Part shown: positions 55,516 through 64,000 of the stretch, one piece after another
Position numbering within the stretch: the stretch's first letter is position 1
Layout of the letters: each line of letters opens with the position of its first letter
Assembly (NCBI GenBank): GCA_030068145.1
Contig: JAPJBO010000021.1
Location: forward strand, 434,001-498,000
Direction of reading: 5' to 3'
From: Diplonema papillatum
Taxonomy: Eukaryota > Euglenozoa > Diplonemea > Diplonemida > Diplonemidae
DNA length: 64,000 nucleotides
The notes under the pieces: generated by a model
The model's database searches: none
The model's input: the letters and a program-made list of their open reading frames with translations, nothing else
Told to the model about the DNA's origin: nothing
Position numbers and translations under genes: made by a program

Positions 55516-57805
55516 ATGAAGAAGTGGTGCTACCTCTTCGCCTTGTATGCAGTGATCCTGATCATCGTCGGCGACCGGTGGTGGTCGTTTGGTCAAGGCA
55601 AGGCCGACGAAGCCCCGCAAGACCTACCGGCGGAAGTTCAACGAAAGACTCCAGAAGAATGGGAAGCGGAGGAAAAAAAGCTCCTCGAGGACCTTTCGTT
55701 CTTACAAAGAACACCAGCGGTCGATGCGGCTCTGAAACAACTGAACCAAGATCACGCTATCAAGCACGCGGCAGCGTACCCGGGTGGAAAGATTCGCCCG
55801 GGCACTTCTCGAGAGGAAAACGTGCACTTGTTCTTCACGACGGACTGCACCCATCACAGCTTGTGGCAGTCCATTGCCTTGGAGCACACTTGGCAAAAGG
55901 TAGGGTCAAAAGGCGCGTTGTCAAGACTGGTGAGTGGCTGCATCGGCGACGACGGCACCTTGAATAGAAAGCACGAAGCCTTGAAGCGTACCGGCATCGA
56001 GCACGACCGGCTCTTCGTCTTTTTCGGCCCGCGCATTGATGCTCACGCAGTGCCGGGGCCGCACGGCTCCAAGGAATCTTATCCACCCATCAACCGTCCT
56101 GCCACCGTTCACTACTGGTTCTCCCATGTACACCCACCGGAGACGGTGTTGGGGCTTCTCGACCCGGATATGATCTTTCTCAAACCACTCGTCTATGAGG
56201 GAGTCGCACTTGGACACCCTGTTGGCCAGCATTACGACTACCTGATCAGCGAAGATTGGCACAAGGTTTTCAAGGATATGTATGCATTTTTCATTCGATT
56301 GTTGCCAAGCGTGCTTGTCGGCGACCTTCTTCGGCATCGGTGGAGTAAATGAGTTCTTCCAACTTAAGCACACACCAAAAAAATTGCCGGAAACACAAAA
56401 AGAAGACCTTACTTCACGTCAGCTGTCCGTTACTGGCAGGTACTGTCTGTCACTTGGCAGCTACTGTCCAATGTGTCCAATGTGTCCAATGGTGTATTTG
56501 CTGGTAAAAAGCCAACTTTCAGCCAAAGAGTACATAATATTGCCGTCAATCAATGCGGAGCGGGTAACACTGTCACCAAATACTTAAGATTCGACGAACA
56601 CACTCGACAGATGCACCGATTGCGCTCCGCTGACAGGAAAGCGCGACTTCTGTCCCGGACCGCCTCATATGATGCACAGGACAGACTGGGGGAACCTGGT
56701 GCAGTGGTGGCTTAGGTACACGGTGGAGGCACGGAAGCTTTGGGGAAAATGGGTTGCGGAAATGGCCGGTATGTCCATTGGCCTCGCAAAGTTGAACTTG
56801 CGTAGCAGGCTAGAAAATGACGGCATGTGGGATCGCAGCAACCAAGGGCTCGACCGCATGAAAGCAGTTGGCCTGTTCAGCAATTCGCTTGAGGTGTTGA
56901 AGCCTAATCGGTCAGACCCGCTCTTTCCGATGCCTCGCAGCAAGCTGCCGGCTATCTTCCACTACTGTTTCACCCCCGAGTTGGGAAGGAGAACTTACCC
57001 GAAGGCTTTCTGGGAGACGGGCTCACAGCCGCAGGAGAAATGGGAAAATAAGTTCCAGAAACCTCTTCTTCACTACATTCACTGGTATGCATAGCCTGTT
57101 TTGACAGCGGAGTCGTACTTTTCGACAAAACCAGACCGTGGCAACCTCCGAAAACAGCCAGCACCGCACGACTTCTGTGATTGGCGCTGTGCTATTTCGT
57201 CCTCGCTTCGTGAAGTAGTCGAGTCGCTTGTTATAAACAGGCCGCGACAAAAAACAGGTAGTGCAGACTGGACTGCAGCCAACTTTTTACTCACTCTGGC
57301 AGCGTTGGTTCTCGAAACGGCGTTCTTTCGCATGACACGTCGAAGAAGCATTGCACACACGACAGCAAACCAACACACGAACAGGTCGAAGTACCGCGTC
57401 CCCGGGGATTGGCCAAACGGATCGCAGACGCCTCGAGGAGGAACAATACTTGATTGCCACCAAGATCTCCTCTTTGAGTATCCTCCTCTCACGTACATGC
57501 TCAAGCACTACGCCTTCGATAGCGACGACAGGGGCTGGCTGCTGTTTTTTATGGCAATACCCACTGCCATTAACGAAGCGGTTTCTGAGTACAAGGCGAA
57601 GTACTGTCGTGGATCGATTAACTCGAACAAGTTTGTTCGGTCCGCTCACTCAGGTTCATGGAAGTCGGGGTATCAAATATCATACGATACACAGCATGAG
57701 CGTGGCTTTACGTTCATCGATACCGCCGGCAACGAAATCAAGAGCGACTGGGACGTCATAGAGCCGGCGGAGATACAGCATATCAACGCGTTTAAAAAGC
57801 AATGA
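55516..57805 (+). CDS. Peptidyl-serine/hydroxyproline glycosyltransferase-like Golgi enzyme, three exons
   Basis: Resembles the plant/algal peptidyl-serine alpha-galactosyltransferase (SGT1/SERGT) and hydroxyproline arabinosyltransferase families, which transfer sugars to secreted proteins in the Golgi. The model is 55516-56279, 56611-57084 and 57385-57805, giving 552 residues in a continuous frame. Both introns begin GTATGC and end CAG. The ATG at 55516 gives a type II anchor (residues about 4-19) after a short KKWC start; the upstream frame has no ATG. Family motifs are VHLFFTTDC (103), LDPDM with a DPD that fits a DxD metal site (216-218), a CPGPP segment at the start of exon 2, WVAEMAGMSIG, FHYC and, in exon 3, KYRVPGDWP and DLLFEYPP. 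The exon junctions restore family-typical sequence, which supports them. The donor sugar is inferred, not seen. Confidence 0.78.
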
Positions 57806-58847
57806 GCTCGCGATTACATGTTGCCTCTGCGGGTATACCTCATTGACCAGCTGCTCGCGTGCTTCATCAGTGAATCTAAACCGAGGCAAGGCTGCCACTG
57901 GAACATTAGCTCGGGGCTGGCTGGCAACTGTCTTCTTTCCCCACTTCCCACTTCTGCCGAGACTTGCAATGGGCTTTCTGCGCGATAACCTAAACGCTTG
58001 TGTGCGTGATCTGGTTTGATGTCTGAGCATCAGCCTTTCGTGTCAACACACACCAATGTTAATGCTGTTTTTTCCACGCGTTCGGCTTCCACGTTGTGTG
58101 TCACCCTTCTTCGAGCCTGTGAAATAAGCCATGCACAGCGCATGCGCGACTGAGCGCATGATGCGGACGTTTGAACACCGCCCAGCCTTTTTTGTTCAGA
58201 CACTGTTTCTTCGTCCGCACGTTTTCCACGTTGCTTGACACTCTTCTTCGATGAACGGTAGTCAGACAGCGGACAGGGTTACTGGGAATTAGTACAGGGC
58301 CTGTAGTACAAACCGTGCGGGCGAACGAATCCGGGGGTTTGGGGTAGGGGGGGTCGTGAAAAGGAACCCGGGAGGTCGACATGACGCTTGGCTTCGCTTA
58401 AATTCAGCTCCGGATCCATTATCGTGTGAACATGCGTCTTCTCCTCGAAAGCTTTGATTTGTCGTTAAAGACAAAAACACGAGGTAATGTCAGGGTAGTC
58501 TCCAGTACCAAGAATACAGATGGAAGTCTTTTGCGGCACCATTGCTAAACCTGAAACCTTCGACTGACAAACCCAGAGTCTCAGCTGTCAATGGTGTGAC
58601 CGCTTGACGACGTTCGTGCGTGTTTCAAAAGGGCGCCGAAAGGCAGGCGACGACATGTCTATCTGAAAAGACAGTTGGCCGAATCTACTCAATCGCGAAA
58701 CGCTCGTAGTGCATCTCCCATGTTGAACACCTTGGCCTTTCTGTTGTGTTCCAAGTGCTGAATCAAGTGACATGATTCTGCAAAGCCCTTTCTCCATGCA
58801 GGAAGTAGAGATCTCTCGGACAAGGAAGAGAGTTTCCGGGGGGTAAA
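57806..58847. other. Intergenic region
   Basis: Nothing is recognised on either strand. A similar short segment, TCCACG.GTT...(T)GACA/GTGTCA..CTTCTTCGA, occurs twice (about 58072-58115 and 58218-58252), suggesting a small local duplication. Confidence 0.35.
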
Positions 58848-61171
58848 ATGGGGGGGATGAAGATGGAGCTTTTTGTTCCTGTGGACAGAGAAGGGCTCGC
58901 ATTCGAGGACTACTGGCGAGAGCTAAAAGACAAGACTAAAGCCATGCAGGAGAAGGTCATGGCCAACGCTCAGCACGGCAACCGTCGCGTCGTTGAAGAA
59001 GACTGCGAGAAGGTGCTTAAGGAAGCGAATCAGGCAGTAAGTAAAGGCGAAAGAGACTACGCCTACTACTATTACTTCCTGTTCGTCTTCTACGTGGGCG
59101 AGGTGCTGCTGAAGCACGAAAGAATAAACGATGCCGACAAGAAAGTCTGGAACAAGCGCCTAAGGCAGGCGCTGGTTCATGTCGAAAACCCCGACTTGAA
59201 ACCGTTTTTTGAAGAGAAACGGGAGGCCATCCGAAGGCAGAAACAGGAAATCAGACAACGCGACCAGGCCGAGTACCTGCAGAAGCTTCCGATGGCCGAA
59301 CAGCAAGAAAGGCTGCGCATCTCGACTGACGAGGCTGAGGACCGACAGAACATCTGCATGGATGCAGAAGATTCGCTGCCGGAGGCTTGTTGGCAGGATG
59401 AGGCCGACGACATTTACCTGAGCCAAGATGTTGACGAGCCGACTGTTAGCAACGACTTCGGGCTGGACAGCGTGACCGAGGAAGAAGTGCTCAGAATACA
59501 AGATTCTGCACGGAAGACAACGAGTGATCTCTTTGACACTGCACCGACGGGGCAAAATGGCACGCTGAAGGGCGCTGGCATGTCTGCCCTGCTCGGGCCT
59601 GCACCTCCTCAGCAACAAGGGCCAGCTCCTGTCGAGAGTCGTGTCAGTGAAGTACAAGGACAGCATGCCCTTGATTCACTTTTCGCAGGCACTGCCCTCG
59701 CGCCAACTCTACACCGCGACAACAGACGTGAAGCTGAGGCTCTTCTTCATCAGTCGGATCACGTCCTCTCAAAGCTTTTAGCTGGTCAGCAGGTATGGAA
59801 AACCGTATTTGAAATAATTTGGAATAATCCTGAACCGGAAAACCCCTGAACAAGCCCAACATCAGGTCAAAAAAAAAATGTTTAAATCTTTCGTGGGCGA
59901 CGTCGCGGACTGATGGAAAAAGAGGGCACCATACTCAGCATCCACCCGATCTTTGCCCCCCCCCGCCTCGTTTTCGGCACAACCGAGAACGACTCCGAAC
60001 ACCGTGATGCCCACGAACTGCTGACATGGATGAGAAGCTGCGTGAAGGGGGATAATAACGACCCAACGATGGTGACATACTCACGACGAACCACCTGTAA
60101 CGTATGTCAGGAGACCTCGACAGCGGTGCCGGTGTTAGAACCATTTCTCCTTGTAGAGCTCAAAAACAGGGAGAACTCCTACACCGAGACGGTTGAAGCT
60201 CTTGTAAACAAGGTAAAGAACAAGAGAGCAGCCGATGTCGACCTCGACTGTACAACATGCCGAAAAAAGACGGTAGGCTCCTCGAAAGGAATCTATGCCT
60301 TTCCAACTGTGATGGATGGCACTGAAACGAGCCCAACGGTCGAAGAGGACAGGCGAGGAGATAAAAGTTAAAGCCCGCACACCAATCCAATCAACCATTG
60401 GGATTGGCGAAGACACGTACATGGTGACGGGTTTCATAATCCACACTGGAAAAGTACATGCTGGGCACTATTACACCATCATGAAAGAAGCAGACGAATG
60501 GGTGTGTTATGACGACCAGCAAGTATCAGTGCTCGCATGTGCCGGAAAGTTCGTTTCGAACGGTTACATCGTCTCCCTTGAGAAGATATAAACACTTTCA
60601 CTCAGTGGAAGCAGTGCCCCGTGGCGGTTGGTTACGAGCCACAACCCAAACCAGAACCCCCTTTTTTTAATCTGACGAAGGAAGGATGCGATATACATTG
60701 GAACCAGAAAGTTGTGATAGCACCGGAACAGGACCGAAAATCCCCGTCCAAAGGACCCACTGAAGAGCTCTAACTTTGGATTGGTATGCGTCCAAGAGCG
60801 AAACCAGAGTCAAAGAATGAGGTGCACACAACACCGCGGTGAAGAAGAAGAGGAAAAAGAAAAAGAAAAGAAAAAGGCCGCTCCTGGTCCAGGAACGTGA
60901 CGATCAACTACAGCTTGCATTTTAAGCTTGAGTCGGAGGCAGCACAGTGCCAATACCCCGTCCGCTCTGCCCTGCGGCTGACCGTCTCGATGAGCTTGTG
61001 TTCAGCGCGCGAGCGCCAAGCCCCAAGGTGCGCCAAGCCTTGATGCTTTAATTTGGGAAGTCGGTAGCCACTTGACCCGTAGGCCCGTGGCTCTGCAGTA
61101 CCGCCGAACACGTGAAGCTTGGCTCCCGTGTAGCAGGCTTTCCCTGGTACCTAGTCGTGGTACACCGCGGT

Positions 61172-61230
<59 letters not shown>

Positions 61231-64000
61231 TGTCGTCTCACCCCCGCAGATACGGGAGTAAAACGGAGCAGTGTTTGCATCCAAACGATTCAAGTGCGGT
61301 GGCAGCAGAAATCGTCAAGCCGTGACAGCATGCGGATGAGGTGTACCTTTCGCAAAGGTGGCATCTCAGTGTGGGGTACAGCGGATTATGGGCTGTCAGC
61401 GGAAAATGACAACTGATGCAGTGTTCTGCGCAGGCTTTGACATGGCACCGCGGCGCCGAGCAGACCAGTTCATCGATGTAGCGAAGGGCCAGAATGCGTC
61501 GTTGTCTTCTTGCAGCAGCTGTTGCTGTCGTCTTCTGTCGTCGTTGCCCCCGGGGCCGTATGAGCTTCCGTACTTTGCGCGGCGGCTCTTCGACGTTCTT
61601 GAGTGTGTTCGCGACGAATTCTTTCACCTTTGCGTCCCAGACCTCCCGGTCCTCCATCCACTCCCGGATTTGTGTACGGTCCCTTTCCGCGAGATCGTTG
61701 CAGATTACTCGAACATCAAGCCAGCAATCGGCTGATCAGAACGCATGCAGTGCGCCGCAAACCGCAGACGCTTCCCTTGCAGCACCGCCTCGATCCTCGG
61801 GAAACCGACCATCAACTCTGAGTTCTTTTTGCGCGTGTCATGGCTGTCTACTTGGATCCCCTTCACGTAGCGGACCATACACGTGTACGCCCCTATCACG
61901 TCTGCACGTAACTCGGTCCCCACCACCCATGCTTCCGCTCCAGCCAGGAAGATGCTGCGACAGTTCCACGTGCCAACGCGAGTCGAATCGTTTGCTGTAA
62001 ACACAGCCGTTCTTGGTCTGTCTGTCGTTCGCAATTCTTTGGCTCGACCAGGACCAAAGGTACTCCTTGCAGCACGAAACAGAGTTCTCCCAGCTAGCGT
62101 TCGCCGTCTCCGAGTTAGCCGTGCCTCTCTGCTCCGTCTGCCGCGTCTCACCGGGCAAGACAGGTTGGGGAATCGGCAACCGCAACATTCTGGAAACCAG
62201 AAGTGCACGTTATCAGTGTCGCCATCGAGAAGGCCCCCCCATTGACACCGCGGTGAAAAATAGAATAAAGAGGAATAGTCCCTCAAGGTTCCAGACCCTA
62301 CCTGCGGAGTCTTACACTCCCTGCGACCCCTTTTCCCTTTCCCCTATTTTATTTTACACTTTCTTCGACGAAGACTTGATGCTAGCATCAAACATGCATG
62401 CGAGGCAGTGCTGCCTAAACATTAAACTAAGGTTCCCCCCCCACCTCAAACCTGGTCACATCGATTCCGCTCCGATTCGACTGTACGAAGGAGTGGTCGA
62501 AAGTCCTGTTGATGCAGCAGTGTCGGGCCAGGGGGGGCAGAAATATTTTCTCCTCCATGTACTCTTGTTGACTGCACACCCCTCGGGACCTTTGCCGCTC
62601 TGTGGCTACTTTTCGACTTGTCAGCCGAGTCAAGAAAGCTGAAACACACAGGGTAATCAGCTGCACACTCAAGGCGACATTGGCGCTGGTGTCACACAAA
62701 TGCAACCCGAAGCACACATTGATCCGCAAGCAGCTCGACTGGGAGCTCCAATAGATGCAGCGATGCGAGCAAAGCCTGAACCGTCAAAAGTAGACCAAAG
62801 GGCGATGCGACCGACAGACGCACAGGTCGATGAAGAAAGCAGGCTCAGAAAACAAAAAGAAGCCGAAGAAGCCGCAATGAAGAAGAGGGAAGAAGCTGAA
62901 GAAGCCGCAATGAAGAAGAGGGAAGAAGCTGCCATGAAGAAAAGGGAAGAAGACGCACTCAAGCTCAAGGAAGAGGAAAAGGCCGAGCAACTCGAGCTCG
63001 AAGAGCAGCTGAGGGTTCTGAAGCAGCAGAAGCTGCTTGAAGAAGAGCGAGCCCTCGGCGAAATCGCTGGGCGGGTAGAGCCCATCACCAGGTCCGCTCT
63101 GATGCTGCTCGAACAGTGCCAACACGCCACTCTGATCCTCCAGCAACTTCCTACTGGCGTCACACGCCGTTTTGCGGAGCAGAAACTACCTTCGCCAATT
63201 ACTCTACTCGAACACGACGGCGAGGCAATCGAGCTGAAGCTTAGAGAAAGCCTAACGACGGAAGCTGGGAAGCTCGCGCAGCTGGCTAACGAGTATTCGA
63301 GACACCCTGTCCATCAGCAAGCGATGACCCTTGTCGATACGGGACTCAGTTACATTGAGGAAGCTCGGAACCGAGCGGAGCTCATTAAGCGACATTTGCA
63401 TCAGCTCGACACCGCAACCACATTGCGCGAGACTGAAGCCGTGCGATTGCGGCGACAACTGGCTCAGCAAGGGGGCTTACGGGGGCCGCAGCAGCGGCAG
63501 CACGACGTAGTGTATCTCAACCGCGAAGTCGGCGTTGCGAAGAAACGAAACTTTCTGCACGAACGACAACTGAAGGAGTCATATTGGACCATGAACTGTG
63601 GCACGCCCAAGCAACCGCGACGAGGGCTCGTCAATCTTGGCAACACATGCTACATGAACTCCGTCCTACAGTGTCTCATGGCAACAGAATTGGTGAAACC
63701 ATTTCTCGGCTACACGTTCACCTCGGACATCAACATCAGCAACCCCCTCGGCTCACGCGGGTGTATCGTCAATACCTTCCATGCAGTCGTGGAAGAAATG
63801 AGCCGTAACGTTTCCTATGCTGTCAGCCCGAACATGTTCAAACAGGCAATAGGTGATTACAACGAGACATTCCAAGGCCAGAAACAGCAAGATGCGAACG
63901 AGTTCATGCAGACTTTGCTGGGCTGTCTTCACGAGGATCTAAACATAGCTCGAGGTCGCGAAGGAAAAAAGGTGCCGGAGCTCACGTCAGACGGAAAGGT
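58848..64000 (+). CDS. USP8-type ubiquitin C-terminal hydrolase, 5' part
   Basis: A cysteine protease that removes ubiquitin, in USP8-like proteins typically from endosomal cargo. Exon 1 (58848-59792, 315 codons) encodes a helical N-terminal region resembling the USP8/AMSH dimerisation (MIT-like) domain, then an acidic and Pro/Gln linker. The donor CAG/GTATGG is phase 0. The frame resumes after an ACACACAG acceptor at 62652 (62661 also fits) and runs open to the window edge: a KKREEAEEAAMKK coiled coil (about residues 375-440), a helical bundle, then the catalytic Cys box GLVNLGNTCYMNSVLQC (Cys near residue 648) and QQDANEFMQ (near 727). The His box lies beyond the window. The joining of the two exons across a 2.9-kb intron is inferred from phase, strand and the USP8-like domain order; two separate genes remain possible. 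Confidence 0.75.
59913..60591 (+). pseudogene. Frameshifted C-terminal fragment of a second USP
   Basis: The fragment starts just before a DAHELL motif equivalent to the QQDA(H/N)EF box, contains two CxxC pairs of the USP zinc-ribbon fingers (TCNVC, CTTC), then loses frame near 60311 within the LPxVLxxxLKR region (the first frame ends at 60371, the other continues ALKRAQRSK...). It ends with an intact-looking His box (HAGHYYT) and WVCYDDQQV at 60591. The Cys box that should precede it by about 80 residues is absent, so it could not be an active protease. It differs from the downstream USP (DAHELL against DANEFM), so it is not a recent copy of that part. It sits on the sense strand within the intron. 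Confidence 0.72.
60831..60841. repeat. Extra copy of the LINE target ACACCGCGGTG
   Basis: The same 11-mer that flanks the LINE remnant (61162-61172 and 62245-62255) occurs here, followed by AAGAAGAAG. It may mark an older insertion of the same family. Confidence 0.5.
61173..61230. repeat. (GTA)n microsatellite, probable LINE tail
   Basis: About nineteen TAG/GTA trinucleotide units between the target duplication and the last LINE sequence. Read on the minus strand this is a (TAC)n 3' tail. Confidence 0.92.
61173..62244 (-). mobile_element. Internally deleted non-LTR retrotransposon (LINE)
   Basis: On the minus strand a frame at 61705-62286 carries the start of an apurinic-like endonuclease (RVGTWNCRSI) and passes directly into the tail of a reverse transcriptase ORF (KRLRFAAHCMRSDQPI). 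After a frameshift at about 61700, a second frame (about 61735-61238) supplies the usual ending (EWMEDREVWDAKV) and a Cys/His zinc knuckle (CHLC...CCH...CKHC). The reverse transcriptase core is missing. The 3' end is a GTA/TAC microsatellite, a common LINE tail. Both ends are flanked by ACACCGCGGTG (61162-61172 and 62245-62255), an 11-bp target duplication that is almost entirely palindromic. Confidence 0.7.

Larger units (their letters stand above)
59793..62651 (+). other. Large first intron of the USP8-type gene
   Basis: GTATGG...ACACACAG. It contains a USP pseudogene fragment, a purine-rich stretch (60840-60885), a LINE remnant and a GTA microsatellite. Positions 60592-61161 and 62256-62640 show nothing further that I recognise. 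Confidence 0.6.

Overview
The window is eukaryotic nuclear DNA, most likely from a protist. Reading frames are interrupted by GT-AG spliceosomal introns. The genes include a SAS-6-like centriolar/apical protein, a USP8-type deubiquitinase, a plant/algal-type peptidyl-serine galactosyltransferase and a giant EGF/vWA surface protein, set in long repeat-rich gaps full of DNA transposons. An alveolate such as a chromerid fits best, because SAS6-like, algal-type protein glycosylation and very large cysteine-rich surface proteins occur together there. That placement is inference; other protists such as euglenozoans remain possible.

Layout. Positions 1-9565 hold mobile DNA and simple repeats: an hAT-like element bounded by ACGTTATATA arrays (about 1349-3820), a 261-bp GC-rich segment between 18-bp direct repeats, and a decamer minisatellite. 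A compact intronless Ser/Thr kinase lies at 9566-10405. Positions 12815-19833 hold a nested pair of transposons: an apparently intact 6.0-kb MULE (12844-18879), whose inverted termini are built of about 21-bp tandem repeats, sits inside a short hAT-derived element. Positions 24709-26046 hold a non-autonomous element with a 6-bp target duplication and a smaller MITE nested in it.

From 27.4 kb on come the host genes, all on the plus strand: SAS6L (27473-28877, three exons); a 7726-residue single-exon type I membrane protein (30387-53567); a three-exon type II Golgi serine galactosyltransferase-like enzyme (55516-57805); and a USP8-type ubiquitin hydrolase (58848 to beyond the right edge). The first intron of the last gene contains a frameshifted fragment of a second USP and a LINE remnant.

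The centrepiece is the giant protein. It has a signal peptide, three vWA domains separated by Cys-x-Trp modules, about 80 EGF-like modules, a C-type-lectin-like domain, two more vWA domains, EGF domains, one membrane span and a 109-residue cytoplasmic tail. The 80 modules are not a simple array. They form 13 three-module super-repeats of one kind followed by 12 of another, and the second kind redistributes its cysteines between neighbouring modules in a way that predicts inter-module disulfides. All five vWA domains lack a canonical MIDAS. The neighbouring galactosyltransferase could act on secreted proteins of this sort, but nothing in the sequence ties the two together.
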